NCBI GenBank assembly: GCA_030263295.1
Contig: SZOS01000003.1
Location: 84,505 to 148,504, forward strand
DNA: 64,000 nt
Source: Dokdonella_A sp014338185
GTDB lineage: Bacteria; Pseudomonadota; Gammaproteobacteria; Xanthomonadales; Rhodanobacteraceae
Direction of reading: 5' to 3'
The translations under genes and the position numbers were made by a program. Below the pieces are notes generated by a model, which did not search any database, had not been told where the DNA came from, and saw only the letters and a program-made list of their open reading frames with translations. Positions 7,523-16,308 of this stretch are shown here, piece by piece; the stretch's first letter is position 1; each line of letters opens with the position of its first letter.

Positions 7523-10500
7523 TCAGCTGCCGTCGTGCGCGGGCACGCCCACGCGCGGCACCGGCTGTGCGCGCAGTGGTGCCACCGGTCGCGCCGCCAG
7601 GCGCTGCTTGAGGTTGGCGATCGCGGCATCGAGCTGGGCGTCGCCACCATGGCCGGTGGCCCACGGCAGGTTGTCGACCGCGATGTCGGGTGCCACGCCG
7701 CGGCCTTCGATGAGCCAGCGGCCCTGCAGGTCAAACTGGCCGGTCTCGGCCACGCGCGCGACGCCGTTGTCGCTGAGGCGGTTGCGGTCGGACAGCCAAA
7801 TGCCTGCGCCCGCGGTGTGGTTGCCGATCACCGGCGCGAGCTTGAGCGCCTTGATGCCCGCGGTGAAGGTTTCGCCGTCGGAGTAGGTGAACGCGTCGGC
7901 CAGCACCACGAGCTGGCCGCGGAAGGTCTGCTGCATGTTGGTGGTGGGCGCGCCGTGCGGCGGCTGCCAGAACTCCCACACGCGCCGCAGCAGCTTTTCG
8001 ATGATCCAGCTGTCGATGTTGCCGCCGCGGTTGCGGCGCACGTCGATGATGAGACCGTCGCGATCCACCTGGGCGTAGAACTCGCGCGCGAAGTTGGCGA
8101 TGTCGTTCGGCCCCATCGCGTACAGGTGCAGATAGCCGAGCCGGCCGGCACCGGCGCGCTCGACCTTGGCCAGGTTGCCGCGCACCCAGTCGCCGTAGCG
8201 CAGCATCGCCTCCACCTCGCTGCTGACCGGCTTGACGACCACGCGCCGCGTGTCGGCGCCACGGCGCAGTTCGACCAGCACCTGCTGGCCGGCTTGGGCG
8301 CGCAGCGCGAGCGCGACCTCGCCCGGGTGGGCGACTGCGCGGCCGTTGATCGCGCTGATGAGGTCGCCGTCGCGCGCATCGACGCCGGGCTGCTGCAGCG
8401 GCGCGCGCTGGCTGGGCAGTTCCGCATCGGTGCGGTAGATGTGCGTGATGCGCACGCCGCCCTGGTCCGCGGCCAGCTGCGCGCCGAGCCACGCGGGTGC
8501 GGGCGCCGCGGGATCGCTGCGGTAATCGCCACCGCGCACCTGCGAATGCAGGATGCCCAGCTCGGCGCTCATCTGCCCGAGCAGGTCGTCGAGTTCATGG
8601 CGATCGCTCACGCGCGCGACCAGCGGCAGCAGGCGCGTGCGCAGTCCGTTCCAGTCGCTGCCGCGCATGTTCGGATCGAACGAGAACGCGCGGTGCATGC
8701 GCCAGGCGTCGTCGAACATCTGCCGCCATTCGTCCACCGGGTCGACCACGAGCTTCCAGTCGGCCAGCCGCACGCGCGCATCCTGCAGGTCGGTCGGCGC
8801 CTTGGCGAGCGCGTCCAGCAGCAGCAGTTCGCCCACGCCGCCATTGCCCGCGGTCGCGACCAGCAGGCGCTTGCCATTGGCCGACAGGCGGAAGTCGCGC
8901 ACGTTGGCCATCCAGTTCTCGACCTTGGACTGGCCGGGCTTGATCTCGGTCGCGCGCAACTGGGCCTTGCCCCAGCTGCCTGCGGCGCGGTCGAGGAAGA
9001 ACAGGCGCTCGGCATGCACGGCGAGGTTGCTGTAATTGCCCGCTTCCACGCCCACCTCGTGCAGACGCGCGGCCAGGCCCTCGAATGCGATTGCGGGCAG
9101 CGGCGCATTGCCGTCCTTGCCCTTGGCGTTGCTGCCGCCCTTGCCGCCCTTGCCGGTGGCGGCGGGCGTCGATGGCGTGGATGGCGCGGCCAGTTCGTCA
9201 GTGGGCTGGAACGGAAAGCGCAAGCCGTCCTGCAGCGCGAGCGCATAGATCTGGCTGCGCTTGTCCAGCAGCGCGCCCATGTTGCGATCACCCCACGGCG
9301 CACCCGGCGTCGCCACGAAGCGGCGGTCGGACAGGAAATACAGCCAGTGGCCGTCGGGCGAGAACGCCGGGTTGGTGGATTCGTAGCGGTCGCTGGTCAC
9401 GACCTCACGCCGCTGCGTGGCGGCCTCGGCCACGAACACCTGCGCACGTTGCCGGCTGCTGTCGGGCCGCGACCATGCGAGGTAGCGGCCGTCGGCCGAC
9501 CAGCTCACGTCGGTGTAGGCGTCGTCGTCGCCGAACGGCGACTCGTCGAGCACGCGGTTGCCGCCATTGCGCAGGTCGAGCAGCGACAGCCGCGCGCGCT
9601 TGTCCGCGTGCGCGAGCCAGCGCCCGTCGGGCGAGGGCCACAGGCGCCAGCGGTGCGTGCCCTCGTCGGCCAGCAGCAGCGTGTCGGCCGCCGAGCCGTC
9701 GGCGGCATAGCGATGGATCTCGCTGCGGCCGTCGACATCGACGATCGCGTAGACGTGCTTGCCATCGCTCGATGGCACCGCCGCGCGCGCGCGCGCCTGC
9801 GCCGGCACCGCGAGGCTGACACGGCGCACCGGATCGCTGCCGGCCAGCACCACCTGGCCGCGTGCGCTGAGCACCGCGCGCATGCCCTGGCCGTCCACTT
9901 CCATGCCGGTCAGGTACTTGAGCGGCTCGCCCACGAAGCGCTCGCGCCGTTGCACGAAGTCCGAATCGAGCTCGATCGCGAGCTTGTGCTCGCTCGCGCT
10001 GGCGATGTCGTACAGGTACAGGTCGGCACCGAGCTGGAACACGATGCGCCCGCCATCGAGCCGCGCGCCACGCACGTCGGCGTCGGCATGCGTGGTCAGG
10101 GCCTGCGCCGCGTCACCATCGAACCGGTACAGGTTGGCGCGGCCGTTGGCATCGCTCACCGCGTAGATCCTGTCCTGCCACCACATCGGCTGGCTGATGT
10201 TGGCATTGAGCGCTGCGGCCACGCGCGTGGCCTCGCTGCGGTCGTCGGTGTTCCAGCGCCACAGCTGCGCCATCGCGCCGCCGCGGTAGCCCACCGCATG
10301 GTCGCCCGACACCGCCAGCCCGAAGCGCGTGAACCAGGCATGGGCGCCGCTGGCGTCAAGCACGAGTTCGCGCGCGTCGGCCAACGGCCAGTCGCGGATC
10401 GCGCCACTGCGTGGATCCACGCTGCGCAGCGCGCGGCTCATGCCCGGCCCGACCAGATGCTCGCTGGCGTAGGCGATCTCGCCCTGCGGCGTGTAGCCCG

Positions 10501-10831
10501 ACAGCCACACGCGGCTGGCGTCGAAGGTGAGCCGGCGCGGCTGGCCACCGGCCAGCGGCATCACGTACACGTCGGGCGCGCCGTCGTAGCTGGCCACGAA
10601 GGCGACCTCGCGCCCGTCGGCCGACAGCACCGGCTGCGACTCCAGCGCGGGATGCGTGGTCAGGCGCTGTGCGCGCCCGCCGCTGGCGGCCACCCGCCAC
10701 AGGTCGCCTTCGGCGACGAACACCAAAGTGTCGCCGCGCAGCGTCGGCTCACGGTAGTAGCCGGGCGCCGCCCCGGCGCTGGCGACGATCGACACGGACA
10801 GCGCGGCAAGCAACCACGACGACAGGCGCAT
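7523..10831 (-). CDS. Exported tricorn-like S41 family peptidase
   Basis: A 1102-residue protein combining beta-propellers with a C-terminal processing-peptidase-like serine protease. Residues 1-22 form a Sec signal peptide ending ASAGAAP, so unlike archaeal tricorn this enzyme should act in the periplasm. WD/TolB-like repeats fill about 25-640 (for example HPALESQPVLSADGREVAF and NPAFSPDGHWLYFLSD). A low-complexity Lys/Gly/Ala insert follows near 560-580, then a helical region. A PDZ domain (about 775-870, DGDLISAINGRAV) precedes the S41 core with YSDGETF, whose Ser984 is the expected nucleophile (compare Ser965 of tricorn). The gene has GGAGGG before the ATG. It lies 92 bases downstream of the oligopeptidase A gene on the same strand, which suggests a joint role in peptide degradation. 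Confidence 0.9.
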   Translation of the reverse strand: MRLSSWLLAALSVSIVASAGAAPGYYREPTLRGDTLVFVAEGDLWRVAASGGRAQRLTTHPALESQPVLSADGREVAFVASYDGAPDVYVMPLAGGQPRRLTFDASRVWLSGYTPQGEIAYASEHLVGPGMSRALRSVDPRSGAIRDWPLADARELVLDASGAHAWFTRFGLAVSGDHAVGYRGGAMAQLWRWNTDDRSEATRVAAALNANISQPMWWQDRIYAVSDANGRANLYRFDGDAAQALTTHADADVRGARLDGGRIVFQLGADLYLYDIASASEHKLAIELDSDFVQRRERFVGEPLKYLTGMEVDGQGMRAVLSARGQVVLAGSDPVRRVSLAVPAQARARAAVPSSDGKHVYAIVDVDGRSEIHRYAADGSAADTLLLADEGTHRWRLWPSPDGRWLAHADKRARLSLLDLRNGGNRVLDESPFGDDDAYTDVSWSADGRYLAWSRPDSSRQRAQVFVAEAATQRREVVTSDRYESTNPAFSPDGHWLYFLSDRRFVATPGAPWGDRNMGALLDKRSQIYALALQDGLRFPFQPTDELAAPSTPSTPAATGKGGKGGSNAKGKDGNAPLPAIAFEGLAARLHEVGVEAGNYSNLAVHAERLFFLDRAAGSWGKAQLRATEIKPGQSKVENWMANVRDFRLSANGKRLLVATAGNGGVGELLLLDALAKAPTDLQDARVRLADWKLVVDPVDEWRQMFDDAWRMHRAFSFDPNMRGSDWNGLRTRLLPLVARVSDRHELDDLLGQMSAELGILHSQVRGGDYRSDPAAPAPAWLGAQLAADQGGVRITHIYRTDAELPSQRAPLQQPGVDARDGDLISAINGRAVAHPGEVALALRAQAGQQVLVELRRGADTRRVVVKPVSSEVEAMLRYGDWVRGNLAKVERAGAGRLGYLHLYAMGPNDIANFAREFYAQVDRDGLIIDVRRNRGGNIDSWIIEKLLRRVWEFWQPPHGAPTTNMQQTFRGQLVVLADAFTYSDGETFTAGIKALKLAPVIGNHTAGAGIWLSDRNRLSDNGVARVAETGQFDLQGRWLIEGRGVAPDIAVDNLPWATGHGGDAQLDAAIANLKQRLAARPVAPLRAQPVPRVGVPAHDGS

Positions 10832-10923
10832 GGGACCCTCCCGGTTCGGACCAAGGTCCCAGCTTCGATGCGGCACGCCCGGGCTGCAAGCGCCGATGGT
10901 CATGGCGCGGGGCGCGCGCCGGG

Positions 10924-13014
10924 TCAGGCGCCGAGGCCGTAGCTGCGCAGCAGCGCGTCGGGCGTGGGCGCGCGCCCGCGGAACGCGATGAAGCTGTCGC
11001 GCGCGGGCCGCGTGGCGCCGACGGCGAGGATCTCGCGGCGGAACGCGGCGCCGGTGGCCGCATCGAACACGCCGCTGTCCTCGAAGCGCGCGAACGCGTC
11101 GGCCGACAGCACCTCGGCCCACAGGTAGCTGTAGTAGCCGGCGCCGTAGCCGCCGGCGAAGATGTGGGTGAAGGCGTGCGGGAAGCGCTGCCAGGCCGGC
11201 ACCGGCAGCACGGCGACCTCGGCGCGCACCGCCGCCAGCAGCGGCAGCGCGCGTGCGCCGCGCGCGGGCTCGTAGTCGTGGTGCAGCAGGAAGTCGAACA
11301 GGCCGAACTCGAGCTGGCGCACCAGGAACAGGCCCGCATGGAAATGGCGCGCCGCCTGCATGCGTGCGAACAGGTCGTCGCCCAGGCGCTCGCCGCTGCG
11401 CCAATGGCGCGCGAACAGGTCCAGCGCCTCGCGCCGCCAGGCGAAGTTCTCCATGAACTGGCTCGGCAGCTCGACGGCATCCCACTCCACGCCGTTGATG
11501 CCGCCCACGCCCGGCAGGTCGACTTCGGTGAGCAGGTGGTGCAGGCCGTGGCCGAATTCGTGGAACAGCGTGACCACGTCGTCGTGGGTGAGCAGCGCCG
11601 GCTGCACGATGTCCGTGGCCTGCGCCGCCGCATCGGCGCCATCCGCCGCCGCGCGCGTGGGCGGGGCGAAGTTGCAGGTGAGGAAGGCCACCGGCTGCTG
11701 CAACGTGCCGTCATGGCGGAAGCGGTTGATGCACACATCCATCCACGCGCCGCCGCGCTTGCCGCTGCGCGCATACAGGTCGAAGTAGGCGCCCGCGAAC
11801 ACCGCGCCGTCGGCGTCGACGAGCTCGAAATAGCGCACGTCGGGATGCCAGCGGTCCACGTCGGTGCGCTCGCGCAGCGACACGCCGAACACGCGCCGGG
11901 TGATCGCGAACAGGCCTTCGAGCACCGCATCGAGCGCGAAATACGGCTTGAGTTCCTCCTCGCGCAGCGCATAGCGCGCCTCGCGCAGCTTCTCGGAGGC
12001 CCAGGCCACGTCCCAGGCCTGCAGCTCGGGCAGCGCCAGCGTGTCGCGTGCCCACGCGCGCAGCTCGTCGAGTTCGCGCTGGGCGAGCGGACGCGCGCGC
12101 GCGGCGAGGTCGCGCAGGAACGCAAGCACCGTCTCGGGCGAGGTCGCCATCTTGGTCGCGAGCGATTCCTCGGCCGCGTTGCGGAAGCCGAGCAGTTGCG
12201 CGGCCTCGTGGCGCAGCGCGAGGATGCGCTCGATGCGCGCGGAGTTGTCGAACTCGCCGGCGTTGGGCCCCTGGTCGGAGGCGCGCGTGTGGTAGGCGGT
12301 GTAGACCCGTTCGCGCAGCGCGCGATCGTCGGCATGGGTCAGCACCGCCTGCACGCTGGGCTGCTTGAGCGTGACCAGCCAGCCATCCAGGCCGCGCTCC
12401 TGCGCGTAGGCGCGCAGCACCGCGCGCCCCGACGCGGGAATGCCGGCCAGCTGCGCCTCGTCCTGCAGCAGCTCGCTCCAGGCATCGGTGGCGTCGAGCA
12501 CGGCTTCCTCGAACTCGGTGGCAAGCCGGGCCAGCTCGCTGGAGATCTGCCGAAAACGCGTGCGCGCGGGTTCCTGCAGCGCCACGCCCGCGAGGCGGAA
12601 ATCGCGCAGTTCGTGGTCGATGAGCGCGCGCGCCGCGGGCGGCAACGCCGCAGCGTCGGCCTGGTGTGCCACCGCTTCCACCGCGGCGTACAGCGCGCGG
12701 TTCTGGCCCAGCTCGCTGCTGAACTCGACGATGCGCTCCTGCGCCGCCGCGTAGGCCTTGCGCAGCGCCTCCGAGTCGGCCACGCCATGCAGGTGCGACA
12801 CCGGTGCCCACACTCGGTTGAGGCGGTCCTCCAGTGCCTCGCCCAGGCCGAGCACGCTGGCGAAGTCGCGCGGCGCCTCGCTGGCGAGCATCGCATCGAT
12901 GCGCGTGCGGTAGTCGGCGAGCACCGCATCGACCGCGGCTTGCACATGGTCGGGCTGGATCGCGGAGAAGCGGGGCAGGCCGGAGCAGGCCAGCAGCGGG
13001 TTGGCGGAGGTCAT
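10924..13014 (-). CDS. prlC: Oligopeptidase A (M3 family metallopeptidase)
   Basis: A 696-residue cytoplasmic zinc peptidase that degrades short peptides, including cleaved signal peptides. The M3 zinc motif HEFGH is at 485-489 (His485 and His489 are ligands, Glu486 the catalytic base), followed about 25 residues later by the third ligand region with VEWDAVELPSQFMENF. E. coli OpdA has 680 residues and the same motif at 469-473. I start at the ATG at 13012-13014 (MTSANPLL), which matches the usual N-terminus; 23 further residues upstream are Arg/Pro rich and unlikely. It is divergent from the carbonic anhydrase-like gene and probably cotranscribed with the tricorn-like peptidase. Confidence 0.96.
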   Translation of the reverse strand: MTSANPLLACSGLPRFSAIQPDHVQAAVDAVLADYRTRIDAMLASEAPRDFASVLGLGEALEDRLNRVWAPVSHLHGVADSEALRKAYAAAQERIVEFSSELGQNRALYAAVEAVAHQADAAALPPAARALIDHELRDFRLAGVALQEPARTRFRQISSELARLATEFEEAVLDATDAWSELLQDEAQLAGIPASGRAVLRAYAQERGLDGWLVTLKQPSVQAVLTHADDRALRERVYTAYHTRASDQGPNAGEFDNSARIERILALRHEAAQLLGFRNAAEESLATKMATSPETVLAFLRDLAARARPLAQRELDELRAWARDTLALPELQAWDVAWASEKLREARYALREEELKPYFALDAVLEGLFAITRRVFGVSLRERTDVDRWHPDVRYFELVDADGAVFAGAYFDLYARSGKRGGAWMDVCINRFRHDGTLQQPVAFLTCNFAPPTRAAADGADAAAQATDIVQPALLTHDDVVTLFHEFGHGLHHLLTEVDLPGVGGINGVEWDAVELPSQFMENFAWRREALDLFARHWRSGERLGDDLFARMQAARHFHAGLFLVRQLEFGLFDFLLHHDYEPARGARALPLLAAVRAEVAVLPVPAWQRFPHAFTHIFAGGYGAGYYSYLWAEVLSADAFARFEDSGVFDAATGAAFRREILAVGATRPARDSFIAFRGRAPTPDALLRSYGLGA

Positions 13015-13127
13015 CGAGGGCCTGGGGGCAGCGGCGAATCGCCCAACGTGGCGCGTGCGCGCGGCAAAATCAAGCCGGTGCAAGGTGCGCTGGCGCCACG
13101 ATGCGCGCTTGCCGCATCATCGCGGGC

Positions 13128-13703
13128 ATGAACATCCGGCCCTATCGCGAGCGCCTGCCCCGCCTCGCCCGCGGCGTCTACGTCGACCCGGCCGCGCAGG
13201 TCATCGGCGACGTCGAGATCGGCGAAGACGCCTCGCTGTGGCCCGGCGCCGTCGTGCGCGGCGATGTGCACTACATCCGCATCGGCGCGCGCACCAGCAT
13301 CCAGGACGGCGCAATCCTGCACGTGACCCACGACGGGCCGTACACGCCGGGCGGCTTCCCGCTACTGGTCGGCGCCGACGTCACGGTCGGCCACGGCGCG
13401 ATCCTGCACGCCTGCACCGTCGGCGACGCCTGCCTCATCGGCATGCACGCGACGCTGATGGACGGCGCCGTGATCGGCCGCCACGCGATCATCGGCGCCG
13501 GCGCGCTCGTGCCACCCGGCAAGGACGTCGGCGAAGGCGAGCTGTGGCTCGGCAACCCCGCGCGCTGCGTGCGCAAGCTGGACCCGGCCGAGATCGAGCG
13601 CCTGTACTACTCGGCGCGCCATTACGTGAAGCTCAAGAACGAGTACCTCGCGGCCGAAGCAGGCGCCCAGGTTCCTGCGGCCGGTCCCGTGGCGGGTCGA
13701 TGA
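13128..13703 (+). CDS. Gamma-class carbonic anhydrase-like protein (YrdA/PaaY type)
   Basis: A 191-residue left-handed beta-helix protein of hexapeptide repeats (for example GEDASLWPGAVVRGD, GADVTVGHGAILH). His89 and His94, with the spacing seen in the His117/His122 pair of archaeal Cam, and His65 or His68 are positioned as metal ligands. Family members are carbonic anhydrases, but many bacterial YrdA-like proteins have weak or unknown activity, so a housekeeping metal-binding role is the safe call. The in-frame ATG at 13101 would add nine residues; I prefer 13128 because family proteins begin MxIRPY. It ends where the AT-rich islet begins. Confidence 0.88.
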   Translation: MNIRPYRERLPRLARGVYVDPAAQVIGDVEIGEDASLWPGAVVRGDVHYIRIGARTSIQDGAILHVTHDGPYTPGGFPLLVGADVTVGHGAILHACTVGDACLIGMHATLMDGAVIGRHAIIGAGALVPPGKDVGEGELWLGNPARCVRKLDPAEIERLYYSARHYVKLKNEYLAAEAGAQVPAAGPVAGR

Positions 13704-13779
13704 ATCTGGCCGTATTCCGCTGATCGAGCAGCATCTGAAAATCTGACACGAGAAACGCGAGAGAGGCGAAACAACACTT

Positions 13780-14679
13780 TCAGGGGTGCGCTGCGTCGCC
13801 ACGGCTGACCCTCGCCGCAACGATTGCGTCAACAGCCCTCTCGAAGACATCGGATTCCCGCGGGGCGATTGATGCACGCGCATACTCTTCCGCGCTCATC
13901 GGGTGGTCGCAAACCAAAAAGCACAATCGCACCGAAAACGCATCATATTGCGAGCACCCGCCGAATATTCTGCAAGCAGCGACCATTGCCGCATAGTCCG
14001 CGGCGTCTTTTTGTATCCCCGAGGGGTAGCCAAACCGCGCCAATCCGATTGCCGGCGCAGATGTCTGATTCAGAAGTGTCATCGTCTCCAAGAATTCATA
14101 TTTGCTATTAATGTTTCTGATTTTATCTACTACGAAATCCGTAATATCCCCGTGAGAGACCGCAGGATCAGACCTGTTCTCAAGGAGATCGACGAACACT
14201 GCGGTATCTTGAAACGCAATCGAATTCTTCGACAAAAAGTCAAAAACGTCTTCCCGATCATGAGCTGCACCAGCGCCATTCCAGGAGCCACAGAGTCTTG
14301 CGCGCAACAACTCCGTCGTGGAAACCACGCTCTCTTTCCCGGCCGCTGACGCCTTGTAATGCTCTATCAGTTCTCGGGTTGAGAACTGCTTCGAGAGTGA
14401 TGGATCATCACAGAGATCCATTGCAGTCCAGGATTGGATCGTCGCATCGAAACCACGATCCTCGGAATTGGCGCTCTCGCTTGGTTTAAACTTGGTTTTC
14501 GGTCGACCGTCGCCTGGCACTTCGTTCCGATCGATCAGTTTCTTGCTAGCGGCCTCATCGCGCATCAAGGCTAGACTGGTTGGGGCTTCTGATGCGGGCT
14601 CGTCAGGAGAACGGGTCAACAACATAAATCCCGCGCCAAACGCGACCAACACAAACAAAAAGACAACCACGATTCTCAT
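13780..14679 (-). CDS. Membrane-anchored protein of unknown function in the AT-rich islet
   Basis: A 299-residue protein with a single N-terminal hydrophobic segment (about 2-21, VVVFLFVLVAFGAGFMLL) that could be an uncleaved anchor or signal peptide. The rest is soluble, charged and mostly helical. Eight cysteines lie beyond the anchor, in DLCDD, RLCGSW, AACRIFGGC and RLCFLVCDHP, which suggests disulfides and a periplasmic location. I start at the ATG at 14677-14679, preceded by AAAGGGG, because it opens the hydrophobic segment; another ATG at 14730 would add 17 residues. I recognise no domain. Codon use is unlike its GC-rich neighbours. It follows the exported 229-residue protein on the same strand after 185 bases, so the two may belong together. 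Confidence 0.72.
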   Translation of the reverse strand: MRIVVVFLFVLVAFGAGFMLLTRSPDEPASEAPTSLALMRDEAASKKLIDRNEVPGDGRPKTKFKPSESANSEDRGFDATIQSWTAMDLCDDPSLSKQFSTRELIEHYKASAAGKESVVSTTELLRARLCGSWNGAGAAHDREDVFDFLSKNSIAFQDTAVFVDLLENRSDPAVSHGDITDFVVDKIRNINSKYEFLETMTLLNQTSAPAIGLARFGYPSGIQKDAADYAAMVAACRIFGGCSQYDAFSVRLCFLVCDHPMSAEEYARASIAPRESDVFERAVDAIVAARVSRGDAAHP

Positions 14680-14811
14680 CCCGATATGCCCCTTTGAGAT
14701 CCAAGTGCAGATATTTGGAATGAGCGTCATCGCCGCTCGAATCTTTCGTATGAAACACCGTTCATGGAGTGGTGAAGTCTAAAGTCGTCCGCCCAAGCAT
14801 AAACGGGTGAA

Positions 14812-14847
14812 CGCCGGCAGCACTGAAGATTTTGGCAACTGCCGGCG
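14812..14847. repeat. Inverted repeat between the two islet genes
   Basis: CGCCGGCAG (14812-14820) and CTGCCGGCG (14839-14847) are perfect complements separated by 18 bases. On the minus strand this lies 18 bases past the stop of the exported-protein gene. There is no T-run, so it is at best a weak or Rho-assisted terminator or an operator. Confidence 0.4.
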
Positions 14848-14864
14848 CTTTATAGATACGTTCT

Positions 14865-15554
14865 TTACGGACCTTCACAGGATCCGGCCGGAACTAACCC
14901 CATATCCGTCATAAACGGGTCTGTGACAGTCCACCGTTGACTTGTCCCTGGAGCGTATTGAATATTGTATATTCCTCGCCGATTGGCTGGGTTTCCGATA
15001 CTCTGTGCGATAGTTTGCCTTGCAGCCAACCCACGTTCTAGGTCGCTGCTATTCCCGCAAGTGAGATTTTCATCTGATTGCTTATCGCCGCGGAAAATAT
15101 TTGGTTTGCGAAATATGTTGACCCAGCCCTGCCCGCCGCCGCTACCGCCGGTAGGCACATGGCTCGTAGCGACGACATACTGAGAGTATCCTCCTTGGAA
15201 CGGGATTACCTTAATAGTCGGAAGCTCTTGAGGCGGGTCACAAATAGATTTGTCGGGATGTACGGTTCCGTTCCCTATGGATGACGGCGGCGAAGAGGTC
15301 TCAACATAGTCTTCCGCTGTTGCGAGTCTAGAAGCTGCGTTTGGATCATAGAATGTGTATTCCAAAACCCATGTGTTTCCATAGCTCCAGCGATACACTG
15401 CAGAGTTATCGCTAGATTCGTTCGTTACGATGCTTTTGCTATCAGGTGTAGGACCTTGACCATACGGAATATAGCCGCACCCAGCGGCCCATGCCGTGCT
15501 ACCCAGCCACAGGCCCACAAGCATGGTAGTTGCAAGGTTTCTCAAAGCGATCAT
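14865..15554 (-). CDS. Exported protein of unknown function in the AT-rich islet
   Basis: A 229-residue protein with a clear Sec signal peptide: Arg5, a hydrophobic core, and a likely cleavage after STAWA at 23-24. The mature part is polar, rich in Ser, Gly, Thr and Pro, with few charged helices. Its four cysteines (in AGCGY, SICDP, LTCGN and GSCEG) could form two disulfides. A Gly-rich loop GGSGGGQGW sits mid-protein. The ATG is preceded by AAGGAG at good spacing. Upstream there is a candidate promoter whose spacer holds eight consecutive G:C pairs. I do not recognise the family; an extracellular or surface role is only suggested by the signal peptide. Possible partner of the anchored protein downstream. 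Confidence 0.78.
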   Translation of the reverse strand: MIALRNLATTMLVGLWLGSTAWAAGCGYIPYGQGPTPDSKSIVTNESSDNSAVYRWSYGNTWVLEYTFYDPNAASRLATAEDYVETSSPPSSIGNGTVHPDKSICDPPQELPTIKVIPFQGGYSQYVVATSHVPTGGSGGGQGWVNIFRKPNIFRGDKQSDENLTCGNSSDLERGLAARQTIAQSIGNPANRRGIYNIQYAPGTSQRWTVTDPFMTDMGLVPAGSCEGP

Positions 15555-15588
15555 GGTATCTCCTTATTCATCGCGTCGATAAATGCCA

Positions 15589-15606
15589 CCGCTGCAGATG
15601 CAGCGG
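15589..15606 (-). repeat. Hairpin at the predicted 5' end of the exported-protein mRNA
   Basis: CCGCTGCA and TGCAGCGG form a near-perfect palindrome around two central bases (practically a 7-bp stem with a 4-base loop). On the minus strand it starts where transcription from the upstream candidate promoter would begin and ends 34 bases before the ATG. It could stabilise the mRNA or gate translation. Confidence 0.4.
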
Positions 15607-15613
15607 CCGCGGC

Positions 15614-15642
15614 ACAGTAGGTATCGGGGGGGGCGTAGTCAA
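15614..15642 (-). promoter_or_regulatory. Candidate promoter with a G8 tract in the spacer
   Basis: Read on the minus strand: -35 TTGACT (15642-15637, 5 of 6), a 17-base spacer, then TACTGT (15619-15614, 3 of 6). Eight identical bases, G on the plus strand (15626-15633), fill almost half of the spacer. It lies about 60 bases upstream of the ATG of the exported protein. The -10 is poor, so the promoter call is tentative, but the homopolymer itself is certain. Confidence 0.42.
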
Positions 15643-16308
15643 GGTCGTAGTTCACATTTTGAAAAAATTGAAGGAAGAACGGGGCAATGCCGGCAACTTA
15701 ACGTGGCCATTCCCGGCCCTCAACAACTGAATCGATAGGCGCAGTGCAGATGTGGTTTGGTTCCTGGCGGTTGCGGGTAGCCGCGAGCGAGTTGGATGCG
15801 ACATGGACTGCGGGCGATCGCGTGGAGTGCGGTGTTCAGGGTGCGCAAGCGATGGCGCGGACCGGGCCGGCAGCCGCCGAGCAAAGCCCGGGGTCGTAGT
15901 CGGCCTTGTCCAGTCGACTTCCCGGGCGTGTCCCTGCAGCAAACGTACAGTCGCGCCCAGCTTGCGGGCTTCCGCGCCAATCGGGTTGGGCGAAGCCCGG
16001 CGGCACCTCTCCCGCGAGGGCCGCCGCGGGAACTTCGGCCGCCTTGCGCAAGACGAACTGCCTCGCGATCCGGGCTTGTCGTGTGCGGTCGCTTCGGAGA
16101 TTGTCCGGTGGCCTTCGTCGCGGCAATCGCGCCGCTTTGCTGGTCGTGTCGAACGGGCAAGCTAGCGGCAAGGATGGCGCGAATGTTGCGCCGCCGACGG
16201 AGCGGGTGGCGGTGATTGATGCCGGATCAGATCGCCCGTACGGGGGCGCGGCCAGGTTGCCGCGAAGCAAGCCGCGACCGCCTGCGGTTCTTCTCCACCG
16301 GATGTTGC

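Larger units (their letters stand above)
13720..15720. other. AT-rich islet, probably acquired
   Basis: Base composition drops abruptly between the carbonic anhydrase-like gene and about 15.7 kb. Three 60-base lines I counted inside have 35-47% GC (14101, 14641, 15361), against 67-72% in flanking lines (13261, 17641). Both genes inside use AT-ending codons freely. There is no integrase, transposase, tRNA or clear flanking repeat, so the mode of entry is unknown. Confidence 0.7.
15555..16308. other. 754-base interval without a convincing gene
   Basis: The first ~150 bases are the AT-rich upstream region of the exported-protein gene (promoter, G tract, hairpin). From about 15.75 to 16.3 kb the DNA is GC-rich again, but every open frame on both strands is dominated by Arg, Pro, Ser and Ala with no recognisable motif and no good start, so I call no protein there. 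It may be a decayed gene or intergenic DNA at the islet edge. Confidence 0.55.

Noticed and set aside
7463..10942. A 1159-codon open frame on the plus strand
   Set aside because: It is antisense to the tricorn-like peptidase gene; composition is dominated by His, Gln, Arg and Ala with no motif, the usual shadow of a high-GC gene.
15836..16270. Open frames in the gap on both strands
   Set aside because: Arg/Pro/Ala/Ser-rich, no start signal, no recognisable motif and frames overlap on both strands.
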